A stretch of 64,000 nucleotides of DNA, from positions 70,864,457 through 70,928,456 of the forward strand of contig NC_086374.1 of assembly GCF_036588685.1 (NCBI RefSeq), written 5' to 3'. Positions 23,040 through 34,889 of this stretch are shown piece after piece. A model generated the notes under the pieces. The model searched no databases. It saw only the letters and a list, made by a program, of their open reading frames with translations, and was not told the DNA's origin. Position numbers and translations under genes: made by a program. Origin of the DNA: Mytilus trossulus. Lineage: Eukaryota; Mollusca; Bivalvia; Mytilida; Mytilidae. Position 1 is the stretch's first letter. Every line of letters starts with the position of its first letter.

Positions 23040-25568
23040 ATGAAGTATTTCATCGCCGTATTGGTACTTTCACTCTGCATTGCAGGTAAAATGTTTAAAT
23101 ATCAAATTATTTGCTGTTCAAATACTTTTTTTATTACAATGTGCAGGCGTGTGTACGGTGATGATATACTAGGGTACATTTGCATAAAATAGTAATGAAA
23201 AAGTCTTTCGACATGTGTTTTAATCCTCATATGTTACACAAATACATCTTATAAATTCGAAAATTCGTTAAAATTTACACACAAAAAATTGTTCGAGTTT
23301 TTGTTTATGTTCTTAGTGCCGATCTGAAGAGTCACTCATTTTTCAGTTAATTGATTTTTAACATTTACTCTTTTGATGTGGTCAGCATATTGTGCCAAAA
23401 AGAGAGTGTTTAGCACTTATGCGTCTCTGTCTGGGTCATGTAATACATTGTACAGTGTTTGTTATTGTGTGTTGTCTGCCTCGTTTGTTGGTTTTAGTTA
23501 TTTTTCAGTTTTCTATTTCATGTATCTGTCGTTATTTTAATTTAATTTTTTAAATTATGTCATTCCGATTCCTTTAATATTTACTATACGGTATGGGTTC
23601 GATCTTAGTTAAAGGCGAACAGTGCCCAGTAAATTTACATCTTGTTCTTTCATCTCTAGTGGATAGTTGTTTTATTTGATATCAAACCCCATCTCCGTAT
23701 TTTCGTAAACAAATTTCAAAACATGAAGTTTCAACCAATTTTCGAAATGTTAAATCTCATCATTAAAAGAATGCGAAGTTCCTCGAAAATAGGACGATTT
23801 TCGAAAGTGTAAATATCAATCTCCACTTAAGTTGAGATAAACACAAAGACATGTTTTCTGGGTGTTCATTGGCTTGAGGTTTAAACAACATGCTTTCGTG
23901 TTTAATTTATTAATCAAATAAATGTTTGAAGACGGCCCTCGATATGCAATTTCGATAGATTATATCAAATTAATTGAAAATGTAAAAGGAAATACATTCG
24001 TTATCGATACTAGCATTTAATTTCAATGTAGTTTATTATTTTTCTTGACTATAAATACTTTTGAACGTGTTACATTAATATAATTATAGTGAGGGAACTT
24101 TTCTTGCTCAAATTTGAAAACAATAAAATTTTAAAGACCCTACACAAACTTTCCTTCTTCAAATAGTCGCCAGGCAAAACAAACGAATTATTTTTTTTCC
24201 GATTATATCAAATTTCCAAGAACTTATATTAACAATTATATTTTCAGGATTGCATGCTCAAAAAAAGCAGCATATGGGCAGATTTAATTTTGACCAGTTT
24301 TGTCCTCATGACCCAAAAGGTTGTAATAGGTATTGTGTAAATTGGAATTTTGATGAAGGAAAATGTGAAGGTCCTCGACGTCTGCAGTGTTGGTGTTACT
24401 GGTATATAACGTAAGTAATGCATACGTATTTTTATGATGTAATGCAAAGTAGATAGGATATGACTGATAACATGTTTGTAATACCCAAAACTACAAATAA
24501 TTTTCATTAAACGACAGTCAGAAAATTGTATTACAATACACGAAAAATAGGGAAGGGATGAGATGTATGGCAATGGCTGCTATACAAGTGAAACTGATGG
24601 CAAATAAACATTCACTAATATTTCGATAATAATACAATTGAGTAAATAACCAGCATAGTGGGTACGACAAATAAAGCATATCTGTGATAATTTGTGACGT
24701 TAACATAATCATAATGAACCATTTCTTAAATAGTTTCCTTGAAAGCAACAACCTTTTATGTACCATATTAACGGAAATAATGAACGGAAACACATATCCC
24801 GGAATAGGTAATCAACTAGGAGATATATAATTAATATATATGCAGGTGTAGCTTGGATGTTGTGACATTGAAATGCAAAATTCAAAATGATAACTATAAA
24901 ATTTACCGTCTGTTTGGGAATCTGAGTTCTTAACCGGCCCTCAATCTATATGGTAGTAATATATGAAGCAGATAACACTTATGTTAGGTTTCATATAGCA
25001 CAGTCACGAAACTCTTAATCATTTAATTAGCGGAAATAAACGCGGAATTAAAGGATACGCTATCTTCTGTGCATTCCTCTTTAGAAATTCCTGTATGAAG
25101 TCTGCATAATACGATTAAAGGAACCAGTCCACAAGACGAGGATCACAGTTGGTTTACATGGAAATGCCAAGGAATTCTTATGAAACTCATCCTTCCAACA
25201 TAACATAATTGCATCACTTAAGAAAATATATATAATGCAAGTTTCCGGTTTTTTTTTTAGTTTTTTAATAGGTATGTTTCCCTTTCCCAAATTAAGAAAT
25301 TATATATAAGATTGGTTACTTTTTTCTATGAAAGAATGTTGAATATTTCTATCAATCTGGCTAGCGGTTTATAATGGGAAGGTGTTACAGTACTGCAGAA
25401 TGAATCAGTATTTTGTGATATCAAATATACTTGTAATTATTCAATTTGGTTAAATATGAAATGTCGTCCAGTTTTACATCTAGATGTTGAAAGGTTTTAT
25501 AAACTATTAATTTTCTTTTCAGAAAACCCAGTCTCCAAGGAAGGTCAGCAATTGGGAAACAACATTGA
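23040..25568 (+). CDS. Six-cysteine CSalpha-beta defensin-like secreted peptide, copy 2
   Basis: Coding exons 23040-23085, 24248-24410 and 25523-25568 join to 85 codons (84 aa) with GT-AG introns. The signal peptide (residues 1-19, ending Leu-His-Ala) starts MKYFIAVLVLSL. Cysteines 34, 41, 45, 55, 63 and 65 have the same spacing as copy 1, with the GxC gamma-core at Gly53-Lys54-Cys55. Compared with copy 1, the mature part is more basic (Arg27, Lys39, Arg59-Arg60), so the two peptides differ in charge while keeping the fold. The tail ends GRSAIGKQH, extended by three residues relative to copy 1. AATAAA lies 15 bases after the stop (25583). Introns are 1.1-1.2 kb, the shortest of the three copies and probably nearest the ancestral size. 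Product class as for copy 1: a defensin-type antimicrobial peptide, with function inferred from fold only. Confidence 0.83.
23430..23700 (+). repeat. Diverged copy of the 'GGAGAGTTGTCTCAT' dispersed repeat
   Basis: In intron 2 of copy 2. It contains TATACGGTATGGGTTCGAT, TTAAAGGC and GTGGATAGTTG, then a CATCTCC end, in the same order as 2255-2490 and 33205-33505. Old and heavily mutated. Confidence 0.4.
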
Positions 25569-26284
25569 CACTTTATAAAATGAATAAAGTATTGAAAATA
25601 TGAATTTATTATTATGAATAAGAAGTTGTGATATGAGTGCTAATACTTATAATACTACTTTCTATACAAGTCACAATATATACAAAGTTTACAACTATAG
25701 GTCAAAGTTAGTATTCAACACGAATCATTAATTAGCTCACAGTGAGCAACAAGCTATAAACGGCCCAAAAATGACTGGATCAAAAACAATTTTAGGGAAA
25801 AATATATGAAAAAACGAGAAATACCGATAAACTACACCAACAACCATTGGTATCATCTACCTGTCCCACCTTAATTTTGTTTGAAATCTTATACAAAAAA
25901 ATCCCCCTGGAATATGATATACATGTTCCTGTTTCTAAACTAAAGTTAACGCTTTAATATCTTTGGATGACAAAAGCCTAGCTAATGCGGATAAAATTGT
26001 TATTTCTTGAGATGGTCTTACATATTGCGGATTATGGATTTCTTTGATGAGACGACGCTATGTTAGAAGTGGTGTTTACAGAATACACAACAGGTGCATA
26101 TATTGAAGTGACTGTTTTGACTTTTCGGTCATCTTTGATGAGATCAGCATTAACAGTGCAAACATAATCGAACACCAATAAATCCTGGAAACTATGATGA
26201 ATTGTGTATTTACAACTTTGAGAAATAGACTTGCAATTTGCATTCCATCTATTATATTACTCCAGTATGTGAATCAGTTTATGC

Positions 26285-26470
26285 CACATGTGGAACAGTA
26301 TCTGTTTACCCTTCCGGAGCACCTGAGATCACCCCTAGTTTTTGGTTCGTGTTGCTTATTCTGTAGGTTTCTATGTTGTGTCATTTGTACTATTGTTTAT
26401 CTTTTATTTTATTGTGTTGGCTTCATTTTTAGCCATGGCGTTGTCAGTTTATTTTTGATTTCTTCTTTAA
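26285..26470 (+). repeat. Retroelement 3'-tail repeat, 3' end lost
   Basis: It begins in CCACATGTGGAACAGTATCTG and continues with ACCCTTCCGGAGCACCTGAG and AGCCATGGCGTTGTCAGTTT, then diverges before the usual CTTTCGTCCCTC end. The frame through it is a by-product of the repeat. Confidence 0.7.
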
Positions 26471-27960
26471 GCAGAAATTATTTATAATTGTTCCTATAGC
26501 GCATTAAAATATTTTTCGCAACTATGAACATCCCTGATTTCATATCGGTAACACAATTATCAAGTACTGGGCACTTAAGGGTCATATGTATTTCAACGAT
26601 CATTAAGCTTATTTGTTCCTAACATAAAACATCAGTCAATAGGAACAAATCCATGAAGATAAAACAATAAGGCAAAGCGTGATTACTTTTGTCACCACCA
26701 AAAAAAATTAAAAAATTACAAGGATGTAAACTTAAAAAGCCTACTGTTCTAAAATAAAAAAATTGATAGTCTCAAAAAGAAAAAAAAAAGAAAGTGACCA
26801 TTCCATGACAATATCTATAGAAATTCAACATTTACACTCTGTATGTGAGAAAGGAAAACCCATAATGAACGAAAAAGTAAACTCGAGGAAGGATGATAAC
26901 ATTAACCGATTACGTACAAGAACAAATTGAAATTGAGAATCGAAATGGGAAATGTTTCAAAGCGATAACAACAATATAAAAAAACCGCAGAAAACCACTG
27001 AAGGCCACCAAAAACGAGATAAATCTGAGTCGGGCTTCAGCTGTCCCTTTAACTGAATACTTTTTCATTATGTCTTATTGAACTCCAAAACATATAAATG
27101 AAATGAAATTAAAATCATACAAGAGTAACAATGACCAGAGGCTCATGACTAGTTACAGGCGTATACATTTGTACACAGCGGGGTTCGACGTGTATTGTGA
27201 CATCTGAACTATTTGGCTATACCGCTTGTACATGTATGTGCAGAATAGGCAATTAACGCAGAGTAAACCTCAGTTCAAAATAAGTCCGAGTCCGATGTCA
27301 GAAAAGATAACAAAATAAAACTAAGCAAAGTGACAATGATGCATACATTTACAAAGGACACCTATCAATTACTGACATGCCAGCTCCAACCTAAATTAAA
27401 CTGATTAAATATTCGTGTCTTCATAATATGAGAAACAAGCATAATCCATCCCGTTAACACACATTCACATTAAATAGTGTAATTACGTCTAGTAAGTTTA
27501 ATTAAAAAAATGTTACGCATAAAAAATGTGCCACATAGATTCAAATATTTTCTCTCTACCATGTCCAGATTTCTTCACATACTTCCTGATTCTGTGTTAA
27601 ATTGTTTATATAGGTCACGATTAGTAAATCTCGACTACAAAACCCAAAACGTGATAAACAGCAACACTTTAAAAAAAAATATTGTGTTTTATTAAGCTAT
27701 ATTGGTTAATAATATAATATACTTGCAAAAGGAACGTGACTTTGTATATATGCATATTGGTTCATGAATGTTATAATCACTAAAACTAGTTTCATAAGCC
27801 ATAAAAATACTCCTTGCTATTCTATTTGATGTGTGTAATACAAAATACACAAATATATAGTTAAAACATTAATTTAAAGGATCGTTTTTGTAACTTAAAT
27901 TTGGCCTTAGAAACATTAAAAAATTATTTATATGTACTTTAATAATGATCTTCTCCATTT
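26471..27960. other. No gene seen
   Basis: AT-rich, non-coding. It contains a diverged copy of the 'GAGAATGGAAATGGGGAATG' repeat at 26930-26995 (GAGAATCGAAATGGGAAATG). The rest has no feature that I can support. Confidence 0.5.
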
Positions 27961-28025
27961 TGAGCTCACCTGGCCCAAAGGGCCAAGTGAGCTTTTCTCA
28001 TCACTTGGCGTCCGTCGTCCGTCGT

Positions 28026-29600
28026 CCTCTGAAACTACGTACTAAGCCAAATTGAACCAAACTTGGCCACAATCATCATTGGGGTATCTAGTTTAAAAAA
28101 TGTGTCCGGTGACCCGGCCAACCAACCAAGATGGCCGCCACGGCTAAAAATAGAACATAAAGGTAAAATGCAGTTTTTGGCTTATAACTAAAAAACCAAA
28201 GCATTTAGAGGAAATCTTACATTGGGTAAAAATGTTTATCAGGTCAACATCTATCTGCCCTGAAATTTTCAGATGAATTGGTCAAACCGTTGTTGGGTTG
28301 CTGCCCCTGAATTGGTAATTTTCAGGAAATGTTGCTTTTTTTTGGTTATTATCTTGAATATTATTATAGATAGAGGGTTGCTGCCCCTGAATTGGTAATT
28401 TTCAGGAAATGTTGCTGTTTTTTTTGTTATTATCTTGAATATTATAATTGATAGAGATAAACTGTAAGCAGCATTAATGTTCAGCAAAGTTAGATTTACA
28501 AATAAGTCAACATGACAGAAATGGTCAGTTGACCCCTTTAGGAGTTATTGCCCTTTATAGTTAATTTTTAACCATTTTTCGTCAATCTAAGTAATCTTTT
28601 ACAAAAATCTTCTCCTCTGAAACTACTGGGCCAAATTAATCCAAACTTGGCCACAATCATCTTTTAGGAACCTTGTTTGAAAAATGTGTCCGATGACCTG
28701 GCCATCCAACCAAGATGGCCGCCACGGCTAAAATTAGAACAGGGATAAAATGTAGATTTTGGCTCATAACTCTGAAACCAAAGCATTTAGAGGAAATCCG
28801 ACATGGGGTTAAAATGTTCATCAGGTCAAGATCTATCTGCCCTGAAATTTTCAGATGAATTGGTCAACCCGTTGTTGGATTGCTGCACCTGAATTGGTAG
28901 TTTTGAGGAAATTTTGCTGTTTTTAGGTTATTATCTTGAATATTATTATAGATAGAGATAAACTGTAAACAGCAATAATGTTCAGCAAATTTAGATTTAC
29001 AAATCAGTCAACATAACGGAAATGGTCAGTTGAACCCTTTAGGAGTAATTGCCCTTTATAGTCAATTTTTAACCATTTTTCGTAAATCTAAGTAATCTTT
29101 TCCAAAAATCTTCTCCTCTGAAACTACTGGGCCAAATTAATCCAAACTTGGCAACAATCATCTTTGGGGTATCGAGTTTGAAAAATGTGTCTGGTGACTT
29201 GGCCATCTAACCAAGATGGCCGCCACGGATACAAATAGAACAGGGGTAAAATGTAGATTTTGGCTCATAACTCATTTAGAGCAAATCTGACAAGGAGTTA
29301 AATTGTTAATCAAGTCAATATCTTTCTGCCCTGAAATGTTTAGATGAATTGGACAACCGGTTGTTGGGTTGCTACCCCCAACTGATAATTTTTAAAGAAA
29401 TTTTCCGTTTTTGGTTATTATCTTGAATACTATTAGAGATAGAGATAAACTGTAAACAGCAATAATGTTTAGCAAAGTAAGATCTACAAATAAGTCAAAT
29501 GACCGAAATGGTAAATTGACCACTTTAGGAGTTATTGCCCTTTATAGTCAATTTTTAACAATTTTCATAAATTTGGTAAATTTATGTAAATCTTTACCAA
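28026..29600 (+). repeat. Three tandem units of about 500 bp inside the host repeat
   Basis: Units start CCTCTGAAACTAC near 28026, 28614 and 29115. Each carries CCAAGATGGCCGCCACGG, 'GGCCACAATCAT' and a 'TTATTGCCCTTTATAGT' end. Unit 1 is longer because it holds an internal duplication of about 72-75 bp (GGGTTGCTGCCCCTGAATTG at 28296 and 28375). No unit has a sustained open frame. Confidence 0.85.
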
Positions 29601-29757
29601 ATAATTTTCTCTGTTACTAATGAGCAAAGTTCATTATAGATATAATTGTAGGAATCAAGAATGTTCAGTAAAGTAAAAACTTCAAACACATCACCATCAC
29701 CAAATTACAATTTTGTCATGAATCCATTTGTGTCCTTTGTTTAATATGCACATAAAC

Positions 29758-30150
29758 CACTGGGGTAAAGCTGATGACCGTAACTGCATTCACGGTCATC
29801 CCAAGATGTCGGATGAAAAATTAGGTCAGTCTTTTTATTGTCTGTTAAGGTGTTTCTACATCCTTTTCTTTACAAAGCATACTTTGATACGATGTAAATT
29901 TATAAAAGATTCACACGGAAGTCACAAATCTCTACCGAGGAACGTGTATAAAACGGGAATTTTGATTTGAAAAATTCGCTAGGATGACCGTAAATCGTAA
30001 TCGAGATGACCGTAACAGGATTAGCGATTCATAACAAGGCTGACCGTAATTGGTAAAAAGATGACCGTAAATTGGTAAGGATGACCGTAATTTATAAAGA
30101 ATGACTAAATTTAAAAGGATTACCGTCAATTGAAAGAAATACCGTCTCGG
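29758..30150 (+). repeat. Left terminal inverted repeat with subterminal GATGACCGTAA array
   Basis: GATGACCGTAA occurs at 29773, 29983, 30005 and 30060, with variants near 30038, 30080 and 30119 (TACCGTCAATTG). The array probably binds the mobilising transposase, by analogy with other elements carrying subterminal repeats. Confidence 0.75.
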
Positions 30151-30151
30151 T

Positions 30152-30242
30152 TATTGTATAGAAAGGTATATACTATGAAAATAAGAGCGCGGGGCTTTGT
30201 CCCATGCTCTTATTTTCATAGTATATACCTTTCTATACAATA
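30152..30242. repeat. Perfect 37-bp hairpin at the inner edge of the left TIR
   Basis: Arms 30152-30188 and 30206-30242 are exact reverse complements (outer TATTGTATAGAAAGG, inner AAAATAAGAGC), with a 17-base loop, GCGGGGCTTTGTCCCAT. The right TIR has no such hairpin. Confidence 0.9.
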
Positions 30243-30539
30243 TCCAATTTAGCACATATTTACAACTTGAGTAATCTTGTAATTAGTCTATTGATTTGGT
30301 TTGGCTGACTATCTGTAGCTCATTTACATAGTTTTGTAAATCTACTCACTATCATCATTGTAAGATATTGACTTCAGAATGAAAGGTTGTAGTTGCTGGT
30401 GTACAATGTAAGTATGTTTATTGGTATATTTGTATAAACTGTGTTTTACTATACATGATAAATTTCAAAACACATAGATAGTTTGTAGACCTGGATGCTT
30501 CATACTTTGTATATAGATGCCACATGTTACGGAGTTTCC

Positions 30540-31370
30540 GTCAGTCACATGTCCAATGTCCTTGACCTCATTTTCACGGTTCAGTGACTACTTGAAAAAA
30601 AAGTTAAGATTTTTTGTAATGTTAAATTCTCTCTTATTATTAGTAATTGGATAACTATATTTGGTATGTGCGTACCTTGCATGGTCCTCATGCCCGTCAG
30701 ACAGATCATGGATCAGTGAACAAGGTTAAGTTTTGGTGGTCAAGTCCATATCTCAGATACTACAAGCAATAGGTCTAGTATATTCGGTGTATGGAAGGAC
30801 TGTAAGGTGTATCTGTCCAACTGTCAGGTGTCATCTAACCTTGACCTCATTTTCATGGTTCAGTGGTTATAGTTAAGTTTTTGTGTTTTGGTCTGTTTTT
30901 CTTATACTATATGCAATAGGTCTTCTATATTTGGTGTATGGAATGATTGTAAGGTGTACATGTCTAGCAGACAGGTGTCATATGACCTTGACCTCATTTT
31001 CATGGTTCAGTGGTCAAAGTTATGTTTTTGAGTTTTGGTCTATTTTTCTAATACTTTATGCATTAGGTCAACTATATTTGCATGGTGTATGGAAATATTT
31101 TATTATCTATATGTCTGTTCAAAGGTTTTATTTGACCGTGACCTCATTTTCACGGCTTATTGCTCAGTGTTAAGTTCTTGTGTTTTGGTCTGTTTTTCTG
31201 AATTTATAAGCAATATGCAACTATATTTGTTGTATTGAAGAATTGTCAGCTGTACATGTCAGCCTGGCATGGTTCATCTGACCTTGACCTCATTTTCATG
31301 GTTCATTGATAAATGTTTTGTTTTCTTGGTGATTGTTGAGTTTATGTGACAGTTGTAATAAAGCTTTATA
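30540..31370 (+). repeat. Tandem array of about 145-bp units ('GACCTTGACCTCATTTTCATGG')
   Basis: Units are recognised by GACCTTGACCTCATTTTCA(T/C)GG near 30560, 30838, 30985, 31136 and 31279, with a further diverged unit between the first two. Each also has 'TTTTGGTCTGTTTTTC' and 'TATATTTGGTGTATGGA' blocks. Frames at 30883-31238 follow the repeat and are not genes. Confidence 0.85.
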
Positions 31371-32333
31371 TTTGGTCTATCAACATATTAATATCTATGA
31401 TAAATAAAGAAGCGAGACATTTCAGCGTGTGCACTCTTGTAATTTAAATGGACACTATAGACAATAGACACCTGCAAACAATAGGTGAATTTAACTGTGT
31501 AACTGAGTGGACCGTATCAAATGAAACTCGTATGTCTGTTTTTTTTGTTTTTTTTGCTATCTTCTGCATATTTAAAAAAAAATGCAACTCAAAAACCAGG
31601 TAAGTTAGTTTTTTTTTCTCAAGCATAGACTTGATATAACTTTTACATATCTAAAGGTCCTGCCATGCTTTAAGATTTATGTACCCTTCTGTAGCCATTT
31701 TTGTACGAATTTCTTAAACATCAATTGTATCAAAACTACAGATATAATGAATAATAGATACAGTCAATTTTAAACATATACTATAGGGGAAAACTTGATG
31801 CAAAGCATTATTATTTACTGTTGCCTAGCATTTGATAGAAAAAGAGTACTTTGTGGCAAATAAACTAAGATTTTTATAGAAAATCTACAGCCTTTAATAA
31901 AGAGATTTTTTTTTATAAAATTTGAAACATAGATTACTCACTTGTATTTCTATGATGACTTTTTTGTGCTGGTGATTATTTTTTACAAAAAGTTCTAACC
32001 AGCCTGTAAATTTCAAAATACCTCGTGCAGAGTAACTAAAGTCGAGCACACCCTAAAAGGTGTACTTGATTTGGTCCATATTTTTATTTGTTCTAACCAA
32101 TAACTACATTAATAAACTTGTTTTAAGGAAATCAATGCTAGCACTGCATGCAATAATCCTATTTATTGCATAGCAATATAATATTTCCCATAGAAAGTAA
32201 CCAAACGTTAGTGTGCAATAAATTCCAATATTGCACTAGTGCAATAAATCTTCAAAATTCATGATGTCATCTAGGACAAAATCTTAGTTTAAACCAATTT
32301 TTACTTTCAAATATTATATTGCTATACAATAAA

Positions 32334-32454
32334 AGGGTTATTGCATGAATATTGGGGAATATTATCCCTTGTAGAACATATATTGCACTCGCAAGCTCGT
32401 GCAATATAAATTTCTACTCGGGACAATATTCCCCAATATTCATGCAATAACCCT
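32334..32454. repeat. Foldback with 30-bp perfect arms
   Basis: AGGGTTATTGCATGAATATT at 32334 onward pairs with its exact complement ending at 32454 (arms 32334-32363 and 32425-32454). The 61-base loop contains a second small inverted pair, TTGCAC...GTGCAA. A related TTGCATAGCAATATAATATT block at about 32165 suggests a longer, diverged element. Confidence 0.85.
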
Positions 32455-33204
32455 AAAATCTATCGGTCATCAAATTGCCAAATATGTTAGAACAAGGATA
32501 AAGGCTGTGGATTTTCTATAAAATTTCCATATGTTTAGCATTGAAGCAACACAAGGGTACATAATCCTTAATACTTTCCTAGATGCATCAGTTTGTCTGT
32601 TCTCTTAATAGATATGTGTGTGTAAAAACGGCCATATTTTTCAATTCATTCAGATGAACCTTAAACATTATGAATATCCGGTAATTGAGCCCATGTGTAT
32701 GGTTTCAGAGGAGCAGAATAAAATATTGATATATAAAAAAAAAACAATTCTGTTTTCTGTTTATATAATTTACCAGGCTCCCCTTTAAAATTCGCTATTT
32801 ATACAAGACTATTTTAGGATCTATTTTGCTGGAGCTCACCTTCATTAGTTTGGTCGGAGTATTTTAAAAACATGTTCTTCTAAATTTATAGTTGGCTTAT
32901 AACCTTTTCCTAACATCATTTTAAGTTTTGTGACTTCAACTCCGAAATGTACGGACCGATATGCAGTATGACCAGAATTAGTGTTTTCATCCAAAACGTT
33001 CTTCCTAAAACTAAATGTTTGTGGACCAACATGATTGTCTATAGTGTGCATGCATTAAAATGCTGTCTACATCAGATGAGGTAAACTTGCAAAGTGGAAA
33101 ATTGATAACACATGTACGTATCTGAAATAAATTAAAAAAAAACATCTGCAAAGGTAGTTGAAACGATATAATATAAATGGCTGTACATCCATTGCCTTTT
33201 TGGC

Positions 33205-33505
33205 ATTTTTAAAAAGCTGCAAATGTTTGCACCTGTCCTAAGTCAGGAATCTGATGTACAGTAGTTGTCGTTTGTTTATGTAATATATACGTGTTTCTCG
33301 TTTCTCGTTTTGTTTATATAGATTAGACCGTTGGTTTTCCCGTTTGAATGGTTTTACACTAGTAATTTTGGGGCCCTTTATAGCTTGTTGTTCGGTGTGA
33401 GCCAAGGCTCCGTGTTGAAGGCCGTACTTTAACCTATAATGGTTTAATTTTTAAATTGTTATTTGGATGGAGAGTTGTCTCATTGGCACTCACACCACAT
33501 CTTCC
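33205..33505 (+). repeat. Dispersed repeat with 'GGAGAGTTGTCTCAT', best-preserved copy
   Basis: It contains AGTTGTCGTTTGTTTATGT, GGGCCCTTTATAGCTTGTTG, GAAGGCCGTACTTTAACC and GGAGAGTTGTCTCATTGGCA, then CACCACATCTTCCTAT. The 45001-45130 segment is the reverse of its 3' half. It lies inside the 4.33-kb transposon, so it arrived later or was captured. Confidence 0.7.
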
Positions 33506-33694
33506 TATATCTATTTATTTATTATATAAAATTAATAGGAATCTCAGAAATAAAAAAAAATCTTTTGGCTTGTAGTTGGATGCTACATTTGACGAACCAT
33601 GTATTTGAAGCACGTCTTATTTGTGTCTACCTTTATGATAATGTTGTCTTATAAATACGTCTTACACCAACACGATTAATATCATTAATTATTT

Positions 33695-34087
33695 GATACA
33701 AAAAAGGTAATACAAATACGGATATTTCTTAGAAATTACGGTTATACTATGAAAGTTACGGTCATCCTTTCGAAATTACGGTCATCATTTTACCAATCAC
33801 GGTCATCCTTATTATATGTTACGGTCATCTTGAAAATATTTTAAATATGATTTACGGTCATCTTAGCGAATTTTTCAAATCAAATTTCCCGTTCTATACA
33901 CGTTCCTCGGTAGAGATTTGTGACTTCCGTGTGAATCTTTTATAAATTTACATCGTACCAATGTATGCTTTGTAAAGAAAATGATGTAGAAACACCTTAA
34001 CAGACAATACAAATACTGACCTAATTTTTCGTCCGACATCTTGGGATGACCGTGAATGCAGTTACGGTCATCAGCTTTACCCCAGTG
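33695..34087 (-). repeat. Right terminal inverted repeat with subterminal GATGACCGTAA array
   Basis: Mirror of the left end. TTACGGTCATC motifs occur near 33763, 33776, 33798 (TCACGG), 33819, 33851 and 34061. The outer 245 bases differ from the left end at roughly nine positions. Confidence 0.75.
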
Positions 34088-34140
34088 ATAAACCAAGGTG
34101 AGCGACACAGGCTCTTTAGAGCCTCTAGTTATCATACAAG

Positions 34141-34770
34141 AGTGTGTGCATGAAGATAAGATATAATTTATGCTTTATTTTCATAAGATCAGATTTGTCT
34201 AGCGATGTTGATGTATTTTCCTCGGTTTTAGTTTGTTACCCATATTTGTTTTCTCTCAATTCATTTATGACTTTTAAACAGCGGTATACTACTGTTGCCT
34301 TTATTTTGCGAGATTGCAAACTTGTCTTCTATTACTCCAAAAAACAAAACAACTATGGAAAATAACAAAATTGGAACTACATCATGCTCCTTGTATGTAT
34401 AATATTGTAAATGTATATGAGTTTTTTAGAGGAGTATCCTAATGACAGTTCAACCCAACATACAAAGAGAAATAGAAGTTTCAAATAATAGTAAAAAAAA
34501 TAGATTTCGCATTTTTGAATTTAATGCGTTCGAGCTCGGTAATGCTGTTATTCTTTTATACATGGACTATTCTGTTTTTGGATACATCGAAATTGCACAC
34601 AAATGTTATATTCTTCTGGCAATACAGGATACAGGATAACATTTACAATTATAAAAATCCCCTTTGTAATAAAAATAGTAATTTGTCAAATAATAATTGT
34701 AAATAATCGCTTTGTGTTATGTAACATGTTAAATACATTTCATTTTTAAATGCTTTGTAAAATATTATTT
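34141..34770. other. No gene seen
   Basis: AT-rich flank of copy 3. Short frames at 34144-34365 and 34442-34639 have no domain or paralogous counterpart upstream of copies 1 or 2. Confidence 0.5.
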
Positions 34771-34784
34771 GTTATTTTTATTTT

Positions 34785-34869
34785 TTACTGCGTTTTACTT
34801 TAAAATATGGTTATTGACCAATAAAAACCTTTGCGCATCCTGGGGAATATATTAAGAAGAGTATTTAAA
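34785..34869 (+). promoter_or_regulatory. Core promoter of defensin-like copy 3
   Basis: TTTTACTGCGTTTTACTTTA is followed by CCAAT at 34818-34822 and TATTTAAA at 34862-34869. Order and rough spacing match copies 1 and 2 even though the surrounding sequence has diverged, which supports selection on these boxes. Confidence 0.6.
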
Positions 34870-34889
34870 CAATTATGAATTGCCGGAAA

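Larger units (their letters stand above)
29758..34087. mobile_element. 4.33-kb transposon with long TIRs and GATGACCGTAA arrays
   Basis: The ends are CACTGGGGTAAAGCTGATGA and its inverse. They are flanked by direct ATAAAC at 29752-29757 and 34088-34093. The terminal roughly 245 bases of each side are about 96% alike by eye, then both continue into arrays of GATGACCGTAA-like motifs (five or so on each side: 29983-30090 and, inverted, 33763-33860), giving TIR-like ends of about 390 bp. No transposase was recognised inside, so it is probably non-autonomous. A 6-bp target duplication fits few superfamilies (for example IS3EU, Dada or Polinton), but the end sequence does not let me choose. Interior features include a perfect hairpin, a tandem array, a foldback and another dispersed repeat. 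Confidence 0.8.
27961..34132 (+). repeat. Bivalve-type 'GAGCTCACCTGG' repeat, split by a transposon
   Basis: The left part (27961-29757) starts GAGCTCACCTGGCCCAAAGG and contains three tandem units. The right part (34088-34132) is its far end, CAAGGTGAGCGACACAGGC then GGCTCTTTAGAGCC. The two ends show weak inverted similarity (GCTCACCTGG / CCAAGGTGAGC). The sequence between 29758 and 34087 is a separate inserted element; removing it and one ATAAAC copy rejoins the repeat cleanly. Confidence 0.75.

Noticed and set aside
29728-29970. 80-residue frame with a His/Cys-containing segment
   Set aside because: It lies in the transposon TIR and is present in both arms; treated as repeat, with the conserved frame noted only as a low-interest observation.
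30883-31238. Two overlapping frames suggestive of small membrane proteins
   Set aside because: They follow the ~145-bp tandem repeat, and hydrophobicity comes from T-rich repeat units.
32845-33051. 68-residue minus-strand frame
   Set aside because: No recognisable domain, no splice partner, and located inside a repeat-rich transposon; not enough to call a gene.
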